A DNA stretch of 64,000 nt from Chiridota heheva (taxonomy: Eukaryota > Echinodermata > Holothuroidea > Apodida > Chiridotidae), in assembly GCA_020152595.1 (NCBI GenBank), contig JAIGNY010001237.1, forward strand, positions 222,501 through 286,500, written 5' to 3'. The position numbers and the translations under genes were made by a program. Shown here piece after piece: positions 46,396 through 58,811 of the stretch; the stretch's first letter is position 1, and the number at the start of each line of letters is the position of its first letter. Below the pieces are notes generated by a model. The model saw nothing but the letters and a program-made list of their open reading frames with translations, made no database searches and had not been told where the DNA came from.

Positions 46396-49320
46396 CTATT
46401 TCGTATCCATTCTTTTGCATCCGTCCCAACAACGTGTGGGCTAAACAAGCCTTCACATCTGCCTTCGTTTTGTTTAACACGTCTCTAATTTACAAAAGCT
46501 CTGTTGAGTAGGGTTAGCTAGAATATCAAGTTACTCCAAGGCTCTGATTTAGGCATATTTAAAAATCGTTATATCAAAGCAAATCGAAGATATGTTCAAA
46601 TTCTGAGTGATATGATGATTTTAATCGATGAAATTGACATATGGCTGTTGAAATTGTCATATATTGATTTTAAGACTTATATATTACACTTTCTAACTAT
46701 GTAGGAACCGGAGCCTGGGGCACGTGTCCCCACACTTTTATGAAAAATGACAAACGTTCCCCTTTGAAAAATGCACCATCTTTACACACACGGAGTGTCG
46801 GGCTGAAAAATGCACCATCTTTCCACACACGGAGTGCCGGGTCCCCTCTTGGTGGAACGTCCCTCCCCCTTCAATCTCCACCCTTAGCAAATCATAAGAT
46901 GGATGACCTCCAATTTTGTAACAATTACTGTTGCAAAAGTTATGAAATAACAGATCATGTACACTGAAAACTGATCCCTAAAAAAAATCAAGGCGTGATT
47001 GTTTCTCAAAAATGAAGGCCACGAGAACTGAAAACGTGAAAGTTGTTGGCAAAATTACTACAGTAGTACAACAACGTCGTATTAAACTCTTTTGGCCAAC
47101 CAATTAATGAAGATCGAACGAATTGATTTTGAAGAGTCATCTTTTCTTCCAGAAATCTTCAATTTTTGGGAAATTTCCTGCAAATTTCGGGAAATTTCTT
47201 TCATTTTTGGTGAATTTTCTTAAATTTTCGTTAAATTTGCTTCAATTGAAAAATGTGAAACACTTTCAGGAAAACTGTATTCTATTCAAGAAATAAGCCA
47301 AATATTGATATATTAATATGCTTATTAAAGCTCTATCTTTATGGAATATTATCAAATGGGAAAATCTTTTTAATTTTTATTTTATTTCAAAGAGTCGTGC
47401 GAACACTTTTTCTAATAAGTAAAATGAACGTGCCTATATAAAAAAAAATCCATGGCAAATTTGAAACTCACAGGACTACCATCCATCGAAGAAATACTCA
47501 AAAGTGTTTTCATCATGACTTAATTAAGCAATCACTATTTTGTTTTTAGCTTTAGGCATAAAAAGTGACCACAATTCTCAATCCTGGCAGAAAATTATAA
47601 AGTTGTTTCCAATGTTGTTGGCAAAACTACTGGTCTTATTCCTAATAAGACTGACCTTTGCCACACCCATTGCCAATATTTGTATATCATTTTGATAAGC
47701 TTGGCTTAAGCTTGACCTAAACAGAATATTAATTACCAATGATCTTATATACAGTATGAAAGGATCATCAAGCTCAGTTCAAACATAATTTCATTGTATC
47801 CCAAATGTGGTCGGTCAATAAAAAATCACATATGAGCATTTCAGTACTGCTTGTCAGATGAAAGGCTACATGTCAGCATGTAGTGCTACAACTTACAAAG
47901 GTTAATAGACAGTCCTAATCTTTAGAGGTAAAAATAATAGTGGGCTAGGTACATAATGTGTTAATGAGATAGGCCTAAATGTATTAAAAAAATAAGTGGA
48001 TACAAGTTAACTAAAGGGCTTATAATCCAGTACCATATTTGCATTGTGTTGTTCTTAGTTTGAGTTGAGTTGTAATTTGTAGCACGAATATTCATACCCA
48101 AATCAGGCAGCATCACGCAGCGACCAAAACCTTTTAACGTATTAAAGCATATATTTTTCCTAACTTCGAGGCCTAAAACAGTGCCCTATCTATCTTCTAT
48201 TCTAATTTCTTTCCTAGTATTTGTTAATATTAGTATTACGTTTGTGTTAAATATTATACCATGCACAAATTGAATACTGTGTAGGTCTAGCTATTAGTCA
48301 TATCCCACAATACACTTTTTGACATACTGAATGGGTGTACAGTGAGTTATCACACTTTCCATACATAAAGGTGAAAGAGTGTTGAACGTTAGACTACCAA
48401 ACGTAGGCCCATGGTCAATGGGGCGAAATTCACTCCAAACTTGCTATCTTACCACATAATGTACCTTTCTTGCTTTAATTCTTATACGTAGTTCTTTGAA
48501 GTTGTTTAAATGCTTAAAAAGACAAATTTAGAAGACCCTTTATGCATGTTTTGCCTAAAAAGTTTTTCCCAGTCGGACCTTCGAAGTTTCTGTTACTTGT
48601 AAGTGTTTATGTTCGACGTCATATTACATCTATGGTTGTCGTAGAGCTGATTGGCTACCAATTCATGTACATTTAAATAAATTCAACTTACAAGTTACAT
48701 TTTTATCAAACTTTTACCTCATGAATAATCAACAAAACTTAGTTCTGCTCTTAAAGTAATGGCTGAATAGCTGTTCGCATTGTGAACAGAAGACACACAG
48801 AAAATAGATCAATTCTAAATTTCTAAGTAAGTTTTATACGGAATTATTTTGTGTAAAAATTATCAAATTATTGTGAACCTTTAAATAAAAGATTTGTAAT
48901 ATTCTAGTGAAGAATATTCTCAGGAAAGTTGTGTAAAGTTAAAAAAAGCTCTGCCCAAATGTTTTTTGTTTTTTTATCGCCAATAGCGTCCGTAGGAAAA
49001 AAAAACCCGTAAGTTTCGTGAGGCCGCAGATCAGTAAACAACAGCAATCCTACAACGTCAGCATACAGAAACGGGTTAAAGTGAAAGAAATTACGGCCAA
49101 ACGATGGTATATGGTTCTACAACTACAGTAGTGTAGGCCTAAGCCTGTTATTCCTTTGATGATGAATTTAGTCGAAATCTATGAACGAAATTTACACTTG
49201 TTGTTCTTTTAAATAGTTTGTTTCTTTTTTCAGCAAAAATGAAGTACAATAAGGTTACAATAAGCCTAAATAAGACAAACTTGTAAGATATATTGTAAGT
49301 ATTCGGCCAGTGTGAATGTC
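46396..49320. other. AT-rich intergenic sequence
   Basis: 46740-46840 contains a 47-bp tandem duplication ('aaaatgcaccatctttmcacacacggagtgycggg'). 47150-47280 carries the degenerate GGAAATTT string. No gene is supported. Confidence 0.5.
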
Positions 49321-49329
49321 TCGGGAGGT

Positions 49330-50050
49330 TTTGCAGGCTGTTTGAAAAAAGAAGAAATTGTGGCGTTGTTATAAAGACAGTGGGTGTCCTGCGGAGCTTG
49401 CTAGGTATAAGGATCGTGAAAGGGTTTGATAAGAGATACTAAAGTGCTATTTGAAAAACGTTTGTCCAAAGAGGCTAAGATTAATCCTGAGTCGTTTCAT
49501 TCTTATGTTTGCTCAAAGCTAAAAAGCAAGTAGGTTGTTGGTCCCCTTCAGGGTAATGATGGTGTTACTATCAATAGTGGTAAGGATATGGCTGACGTTT
49601 TGAATAACTACTTTGTGTCTGTTTTACTAAGGAGTCCCCTGCTGATGATGTTGTGGATTATGTTAGTGTGCACTCTCCAGTATCCATTAAGAATGTTGAT
49701 TTTTCAGTTGATGTTGTGTTTAAGAAGTTGAAGGGTTTGAACTCAAATAAAGCACCCGGTCAAGATGGTATGCATCCTGCTGTCTTACGTGAATGTTCTG
49801 ATGTTCTTTCTGTTCCCCTACGTATTATTTTTTCAAAGTGCTTTGATGTTGGTGTTGTTCCTAATTATTGGAGAATTGCTAATGTCACTCCTATTTTTAG
49901 AAAGGGTGACCACAGTTTGCCTTGTAACTATAGGCCAGTGAGTCTTACTAGTGTTGTGTGCAATTTTATAAAGTCCATTTTTAAAGATGTTGTACTAGAT
50001 CATTTACTGGTCACTGGTTTGTTGAATTTGTCACAGCATGGGTTCTTACC
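49330..50050 (+). pseudogene. CR1-like LINE, 5' part, interrupted at 50051
   Basis: Linker residues upstream of RT are readable (GVTINSGKDMADVLNNYFVSV, then a frameshift). The frame at 49653-50072 then carries LNSNKAPGQDGMHPAVLREC, WRIANVTPIFRKGD and NYRPVSLTSV, the first RT blocks. The frame reaches SQHGFLP and stops at the insertion junction. The continuation starts at 55742. The encoded enzyme copies the element RNA into DNA; this copy is dead (frameshifts, insertion). Confidence 0.88.
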
Positions 50051-50296
50051 CAGTCAGTCCGCAGAACCCTGAAAAGAGCGTTATTCTCTTAGGAACGTAT
50101 GCATAGTTTTTGCGTTATGCATATTTAATGAGCAGAAAACATACCATTTTAAAACTGCGATATCTTAACGACTATAACATCTACAGATACAATTTAACTT
50201 GCAAATTGTTGATAAAAGATAGGTTTCTTGGAAAATAATATCTGTTTGGTTAATAATAGAAAGTAAAAAGGTGAATTTACGGACGAAACAAAAGTT

Positions 50297-50299
<3 letters not shown>

Positions 50300-50389
<90 letters not shown>
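50300..50389. repeat. (TA)n, 90 bp
   Basis: A pure TA run within the left part of the 5.69-kb element. Confidence 0.97.
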
Positions 50390-50395
<6 letters not shown>

Positions 50396-53260
50396 TCAAG
50401 TGGGTTACATTATCTCCATTGTTACGGGTAATTGCTTGTAAAAAATGCATCATTTAAGTTAAACATTTCTTAACAGTAATTATTTGCGGCCGAAAACTGT
50501 TTCCTTTTAACCAAGATTATGGCCACGGCTGATTTAGGACCTTCAATGGTTTTGATATTTAAGGTCAGAAGTACCGTTGAGATGCGAGGGGGAGGGGGTC
50601 TGTGCCATTTACAAATTTAAAAAAAAGAATTAAAAAAATGTACGTTGGAACAGGGGAAAAATTGGCAAAAACCCATGCTTGACAATTTAAAGAGGAAAAC
50701 TGGAACAGAAATAGGTGACCTTTTTTTTTTTTGCTTTTTAAAATCATCCGACATAGGGGACCCGGGACCAGCGATCCTGTCGGCAGCCCTGGGGCCAGGG
50801 TAAGGAACGCCGATACATTAATGGAGGTCTGGGGTTGCCATGCCGATGCTCTGAAAATATTCTTTTATATCAAAATAAGGTAATATATGAAAAATAAAAA
50901 GATGAGTTTATTTTTTTGCTCTTCAGAATTTTCCGATATGGGGACCCGGATTTTCCCAGGCCCCGCAATCGTCTGGGTAGGCAGCGCCGATGAATTAATG
51001 GAAGTCCGGGGTTGCCATGACTATGTTCTAAAAAATATTCATCTATATAAAAATGAGGGAAATATGTATATTGGTGGCAAGGCACCTTTTCACCGTATCA
51101 AGATTTTAACAGCCTTATAATAAAGGTCCATTTAGTCCTCTCTCCAATGGGGAGTTAGTTTTGGAAAGTACATAATATATTTTCAAAATCACTCCTCAGA
51201 TAAGTATGGGCACATTTCATCTACAACTCGATTCCCGTTTTGAAAATCGTCCTATAAATTTGTCAAATACCCATTACAACATATTATAAAGTTCCCTGAC
51301 ATTAATCAAAACTGTTTTCTTCTGATATGGTGGCATGCAACCCCCTCCCCCTCCCCTCCCCCACACACACATTTGTTTTCTCTGATGGATGGCAAGGGCC
51401 CCCTAGAGTTTATATGTCAGAGAAAACAATCGACTTTATTGATAATTGCTGCCATGAACAAAGTTTGTCCTTCAGTTTTCTTGAGACAGAAATACATTGA
51501 TCATTCCTCATCCACTCTTAACCTGTGAGACTCGAGAGTAACTAATTCCACACTTTGGTGTGAAGTCAATGTAGTACAGTATGTGAAATCATCAGTAGTT
51601 TGTTGTCAGTGCGGAAATTCATGTAAGTCAAAGTAAACTTCAAGTGTCAGTGTAAACTTCAAGTGTCAATGTCTGCTTGAATCCGTAAACTCTGCTTCTG
51701 CAAACTCATCTTATATTCTCATTGGTTGAACAGGTCTTCAATCATAAACATCAATTTCCACTACCACAAATAGGTATAAATGTGGGAAAGGAGATGATGT
51801 GTGGGTGAACAGCACATGATACAAATGGAAGAGGGAGGAAAATGGCTTTGGAGTAGAGCGGAGAAATAGTGCTTCCTGTAATAAATTCATACTGCGAGAA
51901 TGGGGTACTTATTTAAAAGCAAAATAAGACTTCAGTTGCAGCCTCATCATAAGACAAAAGTAAGAATCATTAAAATACATCGTTATTAATTTTTGTTTAG
52001 ATAATTAGGGTTCTAAATCAAATTTTAGCCTCAATATTGTGGATCTGGAATATGCATTTTTTTCTTGGCAAATAAGTATGTTTTCAGCCAGCAAAGTTGG
52101 CAAAATAATTCTCATCTATTAACCAAAGATTTTAGGTATTAAAATTTTGAATTGACCTCAGGATTTTCACCAATATTAATTTCTACCAAAACAGCTACAA
52201 CCAGTTTTCAATGTCCCATCCTAAAATAGTTACATTGATGAGTGAGTTACATTTAATCATCCTGTTAATAAAAGAATGGCTAAAATCTCTTAATATAAAA
52301 CCTTATTATATTATGCACTTATTGGTTAAAACTTATGGACACAAAAAAGGAGAAAAGACAACATAATAATTGTTTTATTATCTTGTATTCTTTCCTTTCA
52401 TTTACTCAAATTCCCCTTCAAACTTAAAATCTCATCATATTTTAAAAATATAAATATGATTCACATGAAGGTTTAGTCTGCCAGGTCATTGATTCATCAC
52501 TACCTACTGACTTTGAGCAATATTAATGGTTTATGGACATCTGTTTTCTGTTTCAGTCTTCTGCATATACCAAATACTTAAAAGTTTCAAAATTGTACAT
52601 CCTATTTTGTAATTACAGCTGAGCAAAAATCTTCTTTTTTAACATACACAATGATGGTAAACAGATCAAATTTTAAGATAAATCTTAAGATTTCTTTCTA
52701 AAATTTCAGTTGTGAACATAATGAGATTGGTCTTTCAATATTGGCACAATCTTTATTGGGAATAAACAAGAGACACACAAACAAAAATCGTACAGCAAGG
52801 AAGATCGAATTAAATCTTTTTCAATAATTTCTTACATACTTTTGGAGGCAATTGATTGACTTAAAACTTAACAATTCATATGACATTTTCTTCATCACTT
52901 GAGGTGTCACCATCATACGCATGAGTATAACCTGTACCCTCGTTGACTTCTTCTTCTTCCTCATCCAACTCTATAAATATGACAACTCCAGTCCTTGTAC
53001 AATTTGTATTCTGTCAATCAACACAAGTGCTTCCAGGCCCACATTTAACTCCTTCCTTAACACACTTACAGTACCCATGTACTACTTTTTTACAACCACA
53101 GCCTCTCAGTTGTTAGGTGGAGTTTTTGTTTGTTTGTACGGCAGATATGTTCTTCTCTGAATCCCATTTAACTGTTACATTATTCCCATCAGAAATATTC
53201 CATCCATAAAGGGAGATGTCAGGATAAGTAAATATTTCCTCTTGACACTTACCCCAAACA
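50390..53260. other. Interior of TIR element without recognisable genes
   Basis: Two paraphrased blocks (50560-50860 and 50880-51080) share 'gggacccggga', 'ggcagc' and 'gtccggggttgccatg', an old internal duplication. 51335-51371 is C-rich plus (CA). 52900-53160 has a plus frame of 79 codons with no recognised motif. Confidence 0.5.
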
Positions 53261-53263
53261 TTA

Positions 53264-54174
53264 CTCACCTAGCAAGATCTCAACCAGTGTAACTTTAATG
53301 TTTCATCAGATGGAAGCAATTCGTCTTCCAAGATGCCTTTTCAGCTGGCATGGTGGATTTTTTTTTAAAGCTTTGATGGCTCACTGCAGGATCATCAGTT
53401 TTCTGACTATTATACAATGCAAGCGGCGTTTCATACCTACTCAGACAAGCTCGGTTAGCAGCAAAGTAGACACATCCAACCAACCGGGAAAATAAATACA
53501 TACCAAGGTGTGCTACATCATCATCTGCCATGAACAACTGTCCAGAAAAATCTGCGCCACATATGAATCTTGCGTTTTGGAAAAAGACATTGAAAAATGG
53601 GACTGCTCTTCTTCACAAAGAAGGAAGCAAAATTACACCCAGATGCAATGTACATGATCTGTATGTATATTTATAAAACAAAGAAGTAGCCAGATTGAAC
53701 AATCATTATTCAAAGCAAGCTGAAGATTATTCATGTAAATGTATCTGTCATTTCCTGGGCCCACTTGGTATTGTAGGTATACATCTTTATCCTGAAAATC
53801 AAAAGGCAATCCTACGACTTCCACATCTCGGTCAAGAGAATACAAATAAATAATGGAACAGGAAGTATCAGCAACATGCAGCCAGATTTGTGTATCTGTC
53901 TCATCGTGGTTGCTTTAAGATGATACAGACTTGAACCTTGTTTATCAACAACATATGACGATGGCTTTTCAAATCCACCAGAGGTGTAAAAGCTTTGATC
54001 TGAATTGTAAATGACTTCTGGAGGTAAGAGAGAGAGAGAACAGTTTTTGACAAATAAGCAACCTCTTATTTTGTCTTGTTTCTGAGGAACTGTTGCCACA
54101 AACCTGTTTTGCGGGGCAATGTGGTGTGGCCCTCTATAGCATCTTACAATTGGCAACGGCTTAAACAGTAACAA
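53264..54174 (-). pseudogene. Decayed PIN/XPG-like ORF carried by the TIR element
   Basis: In order on minus: 54174-53905 (RGCLFVKNCSLSLLPPEV, GGFEKPSSYVVD). A frameshift near 53905 is followed by HDETDTQIWLHVADTS, IYLYSLDRDVEVVGLPFDF and YIYMNNLQLALN. Another shift precedes MYIASGCNFASFF, then FFNVFFQNARFICGADFSG, LFSRLVGCVYF and finally EDELLPSDETLKLHWLRSC with a stop near 53264. The pattern (DEADTRIWLH, S-D-DV--IGLP, GCD) matches, from memory, an unnamed family of invertebrate proteins with PIN/XPG-like acidic motifs; here GCD is GCN. At least three frameshifts; not functional. It is a distant cousin in style of the 35590-37132 pseudogene. Confidence 0.68.
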
Positions 54175-55723
54175 TCAAATTAAAGCAAGGCCTCGTATAA
54201 ATAAATCTGTCAAGGAGTCCTTAAGATTTAACTTAACAAACCTTCGCGCGACTTGTGCTTTTTCTATGCCTTATATATTTGATTAAGAAATTCTATTAAT
54301 TTTTTTAACATTGCCATTTCTTTTTAATTTGTTTTCTATTAAGTTTCTTTTGTTTTGAAACTTTGCTTTGCCACCCAAATTACATAAATCCCTAAACAAA
54401 GGCACAAGTGTAGCTTCCATATTGGTTACTTTTAACATTGAAATGCAGAAATAACAAAACAGTAAAACATAATCAAACAAGAACTCGAGGTCAAAAAGAA
54501 CAGAAACAAGTAAAATCTTAAAAACAAGATGAAAATTAACAAAGAAATGGCATGATAAAAATTATGAAAAGATGAAAGTTCTGGTAACTGTTTGCCTCAT
54601 TAAATAATAATGGGCCAAAAGTTACACGCAGCAAATATAGAATGCAGGTTCACTCTCGAAAAAAAAAACCTGACTCGAGAACTTCCGTCGCGAATGTTTT
54701 AGTCAGATAATTCTTAAAGAATTATTTTACATCATTTGGCTCCCATACAGTATCATTTGCTGGACAGCGCGGATTGTGAGCGTTATATCTTCTTTTTCTT
54801 AAACAATGCATATTCACGTTGGAAGAACTTTTTACATACTTTAAGTCAAAACTATGGCATATCCCCCGTTGGGCAGCGTGGTCGTGGGAATTGTAGCCAT
54901 GTCTATGCTTCGAAATTAACCTATATTCTATAGTTGGAAGTTACTCGTGACACACACAAAAAAAAATGCAGAAATAATAAGACGGTAAAAAGAAATCTAG
55001 ATCAAAGATATCTAGATCAAAAAGAAATCAAGATCAAAAATAAAACAGTGAACATTAGATCAAACCTATGAAATAACATGGTACAAATTTTGACCAAAAT
55101 GGGAAAGCATGGTTAGCTTTATAATACCAAGTTAACTTTATTTAGGCCTAAACGTACGTTTAGTCTTAACTTTTTTGTTTCCATCGTTTAATACTAGAAC
55201 TATTCAGTTGGAAGTTAGGAATTTACGGAAAGGAAAGATTTTTTGCGTGACACGATATGATCATAACAGCATTAACAAATGAAGAACCAAATCGAAATAA
55301 TGAATATTCTAGGGTGCACTCGCCAGAATATTTAGGGAATCTCAACATCGCGGATTAGGTATGTATCAAATGCTCTAAGGTTCATCTTTACGAATCTACC
55401 GTTAAAATTTGAGATTTTGTGTCGGCTGAGTCAGGACACGGCGTTTATGGACCTGTTTTTGTACACAGTAAATTTAAGAACCACCTTTTGAAATCAAATT
55501 CCTCTAAAACGAGGCAAAAGTTGAAGAAAATTCAATGACAAATAATGTTTAACGTGTGACTTATCGCGTTTGACAGAATCTTCAAACGGGTGTTTTTTAT
55601 GACGTCATTACTACGTCATTAGGTTATGTTTAGGTTATGTTTGGGTTAAAAAAAAAAAAAAAAACTCGACGCGAATTGCTTCCTAAAAGAACCCAGTTAC
55701 GTGACCTATTTTACAGGGCTAGG
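54175..55723. other. Right interior of TIR element
   Basis: AT-rich. 54990-55045 repeats 'agatcaaaaagaaatcw'. 55615-55650 repeats 'ggttatgttta' before an A17 run. The block 54760-54900 contains two 'ttgctggacagcgcgga / gttgggcagcgtggtcg' phrases. No coding signal. Confidence 0.5.
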
Positions 55724-55741
55724 CTGCGGACTGACGGTACC

Positions 55742-57170
55742 TAAGAGATCTTGTGTTTCTAGCTGATGTTACTAAACTGCTAAACTAATTTATTCTGGTC
55801 ATAATGTGGATGTTATCTATTTTGATTTCCAAAAAGCATTTGATATGGTTCCATTGGGCAGGTTCATAATGAAAATAAGAGTGCTTGGTGTGGAGGGAAA
55901 GTGTGCCAGTTGGATATATTCTTGGTTAGTTGACAGGTCACAAAGTGTTGTTGTTAATGGTGAAATATCTCCATGGAAGGTTACAAGTGGTTCCTCAGGG
56001 CTCTGTGTTGGGTCCGCTACTTTTAATGTTTCCCTTGGCTTCAGGATTTGTAAATTTGCTGATGAACAGGATTGTTGATGATGCTAGGGTTCTTCACTTT
56101 TGCAAACTGACTAGTTAGTTTCTTGGTCTCAAACATCATGGCAAATGTCATCCAATGTTGATAAATGCAATGATATTCATTTTGGTCAGAGCAATTTGGC
56201 CTTTGATTACTGCATGAATGGTTCAAATCTTGGTTGTGTTGATCAAGAAAGGGATCTAGGGGTTGTCATTACTAGCAATCTGAAGCCTTAGTGTAAATTA
56301 GCAGCTGCATGAATGGTTTAAATCCTGGTTGTGTTGATCAAGAAAGTGATCTAGGTGTTAGCAAGCTGAAGTCTTCTAAAAAATGTGTTTTAGCAGCTGC
56401 AAGGGCAAATAGGATGCTTGGTTTGATTAGAAGAAATTTGTGTTATCTTGGTAGAGAGCCTTGTTCTAAATTTGTGTAAGCAGTTGGTATAAGCAAGGCT
56501 TCACCTTAAGTATGCTATTCAGGCTTAGAGTCACTTTTATGAGAAGGATAAGTTTATTTTGGAGCAGGTTCAGCGAAGAGCCACTCATTCCCGAAGTAGG
56601 GAATCTCTCTCATGAATGTAGGTTGCGAATTCTTGGTTTGACCACGCTTGGATTGAGAAGAGTACATGGCGATATGATTCAGGTTTTTAAATTCCTATCT
56701 GGTAGTGATACTTTGACTTCCTGTTATTTCTTGCATGTTTTAGCTAATCCTCATGTGACACGTGGTAACATTTTGAAGTTAACCAAAGAGTTCTCACGGA
56801 TAGGCATTAGGCTTTTCGCAAAGAGTTGTTAATGAGTGGAATGGTTTGCCCGAGTGGTTAGCTCCAAGTCTGTTCACATTTTCATAGTTAACATTAATAA
56901 GTTCTTTACTAACTCTAGGCGTCTTTGATTTTTTGTTGTGGTGTGGGTGGTGTTAGTTTGGGCTTTTTATAGGGTAACTCACCCTTCTTAGCCAGTCATT
57001 TTGTTGTGTTATGTTAAATGATCAATTGAATATGGAAGATGTTGTTTGAAATTGTACACATTTTTCTTCATAATATTTTTTTTTGTGGTGGTGGTGGTGT
57101 TAGTTTAAGCTTTTTATTGGGTGACTAATACTTCTTAGCCCTTAATGATGTTATGTTATGTTATTGGACA
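55742..57170 (+). pseudogene. CR1-like LINE, 3' part (continuation of 49330-50050)
   Basis: It resumes with KRSCV. The frame at 55806 reads VDVIYFDFQKAFDMVPLGR, then SWLVDRSQSVVVNG, and after a shift VPQGSVLGPLLL. The catalytic FADD is damaged (FADEQD) by a short duplication near 56055-56085. A tandem duplication repeats NGSNLGCVDQERDLGV (about 56205-56300 and 56305-56405). RANRMLGLIRRNL and LGLTTLGLRRVHGDMIQVFKFL close the ORF near 56830. The 3' UTR is itself duplicated (56937-57030 and 57075-57170) and ends in TTATG repeats. Confidence 0.88.
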
Positions 57171-57684
57171 AAGAAGTTTGGTGTGATCGAATATCGGGTC
57201 TAACGTTCGTTAGCGTTTGCTGACGTTTATAAGTTAGGCCTACATTTCGTAGAATTTATTTAAAGATTGTGGTTTTGTCGCTAAATTAGGCTTCCAGAAT
57301 AAAATAACAGTTCTTTTTAGTGAAATATGTGCGGTTTTCGATAAGTCAAAATGCATTTAGAGTCAAAATTTGCCTTGAATCTAGTTTAGGCCCTTGATTT
57401 ACGTTTTCTGTTGACAGGCTGCGTTGTACGATTTGGTTGTTTGCGCTGCGCTTTGCCCATCAAAACAACGTACAAAATTGCCGCTGGAAGACGTCATTTT
57501 GCGTTGGTGGATTAGATTTGGTGGATGTTATCCCGTTCTGGATATAGGCCTAGGCCTAGCCTAGTTATATCTCAATTGGGATACGGTATTCCGATTGGCA
57601 GTTGATATGCCTTACTGCACTGCAGTCTCAGTCGAGTCAGTCAACAAGGTTAAGTAAATAAAGCAAGTTTACACCAGTGAAATA
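57171..57684 (+). promoter_or_regulatory. Probable promoter and 5' UTR of the 57685 gene
   Basis: The base composition becomes more GC-rich and free of LINE sequence. It includes GACGTCAT (half-CRE type) near 57490, GCGCTGCGC near 57446, and two overlapping TAGGCCTA palindromes at 57545-57558. There is an in-frame TAA at 57655 upstream of the ATG. The transcription start cannot be placed. Confidence 0.35.
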
Positions 57685-57740
57685 ATGGCGTTAGCGAGAA
57701 TATCGGCCTTAAGGCTCCTGCGACCCGTAGCAGCTAGCTG
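57685..57740 (+). CDS. First coding exon, mitochondrial-type targeting peptide
   Basis: The ATG has good context (A at -3, G at +4) and encodes MALARISALRLLRPVAAS plus two bases. Then CTG|GTATAT gives a plausible donor at 57741. The peptide is rich in Arg, Leu and Ala with no acidic residue, as in matrix-targeting presequences. An upstream in-frame TAA (57655) fixes the start. No second exon was found in the window, so intron 1 would exceed 6.2 kb and contain the LINE at 58812. The protein identity cannot be told from 18 residues. Confidence 0.55.
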
Positions 57741-58464
57741 GTATATTTACATTTGTTTCGATATCTTGATGAACGTCTTGTATCAAAAGTGTAGAAAGAT
57801 CGAAAGTGTCACGTACTGACGTAGGCCTAAAGTTAGGCCTAGCCTAACCTCATTCTTAAGCAACTTAGCCTAGGGTCTACAACGTTGTATAGGATAGGAC
57901 TTTGCGTATAACACTAGGCTGTAGATTATTTGAACTTGCATAGTGCAGTGCAGTCATCCCCTGTTTTGAACAGTTTTAAGTCTTAAAGCTGAACACTTAG
58001 GTATTTATGCTACAACACACCCGCAAGCTGCTTCTTTACGATTGCATAAACATAATAATGGATCGTGTGTGGGAAGGGGGGGGGGGGGGAGGGGCAGTCT
58101 GGAAAACATGTATTGTCACGCCGTGGAGCTGGATCAATTTGAAGAAAAAAACTGGCGCATTATATTTATTCCCAATTTATTAAGAAATATTTTGAAAGTA
58201 TTACGCCAGAATCGTTGGCGTAAAAAAAGCAAGGTTTTACAATTCTTTGGCGTGGTGAAAACTAACTTTCCAGTATGTGTGTGGGAAGGAAGGAGGGGAG
58301 AGGGGGCAGACTGGAGTGTTTTCATATTGCCTGGGCAAGTGACTCGTGCTTTCTAGCCGATGCTCGGCCCAGGGTGGCTAAATTTCATAGAAATCTGTGC
58401 GGTTGAATGTTCGTCAGGTCTTGCATAACCATGTGGGCTTTGCGTTATGCATTTGTCAATGTTG

Positions 58465-58746
58465 TGACTCACCCCTTACCCCCAGACAAGGTGAGTCATT
58501 GCACCAAGGAGGGTGTTCAAACATGTACATTGACATACCAGCAATATGATTAACATTGCTTGTGCAATTGACTTATCCAAAATCACTCACCTCTGTACAA
58601 AGTCAATGGGTCTGATGTAAATTGACTCACTCCAGAGTCACTCTAGTGACTGACAATTCGGTACAATGATGCACATGTGGATCACTGTTTCATATGTCAA
58701 TGACTCACCTTTGACTGACATTGGCAGAGGTAGTAGGGGTGACTCA
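58465..58746. promoter_or_regulatory. Cluster of five AP-1 (TGASTCA) motifs
   Basis: TGACTCA at 58465, 58623, 58701 and 58740, and TGAGTCA at 58492. Further near-matches (gtgactgaca, actcacc) fill the gaps. The cluster sits between the putative exon at 57685 and the start of LINE homology near 58812. It could be an intronic enhancer or part of a LINE 5' region; neither is shown. Confidence 0.5.
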
Positions 58747-58811
58747 TACAACTGACAAGTGTAGTACAGGCAATAAAAAATTACCTGGTTTTCACTGAGC
58801 TCACTAAATTA

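Larger units (their letters stand above)
50047..55741. mobile_element. 5.69-kb TIR element inserted in the LINE, 4-bp target duplication
   Basis: The body is 50051-55737. The left end is CAGTCAGTCCGCAG and the right end the complement of CCGTCAGTCCGCAG. Similarity continues inward about 50 bp (CCCTG, AAAA, then TTCTCTTAGGAA against TTCTTTTAGGAA). TACC flanks both sides (50047-50050, 55738-55741). Deleting body plus one TACC rejoins the LINE frame with no extra base (GFLP joined to KRSCV). No transposase was recognised. The cargo includes a decayed PIN-like ORF at 53264-54174, a (TA)n tract and AT-rich filler. The superfamily is undetermined; 4-bp duplications are known for Sola1, Chapaev and Ginger, among others. 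Confidence 0.85.
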
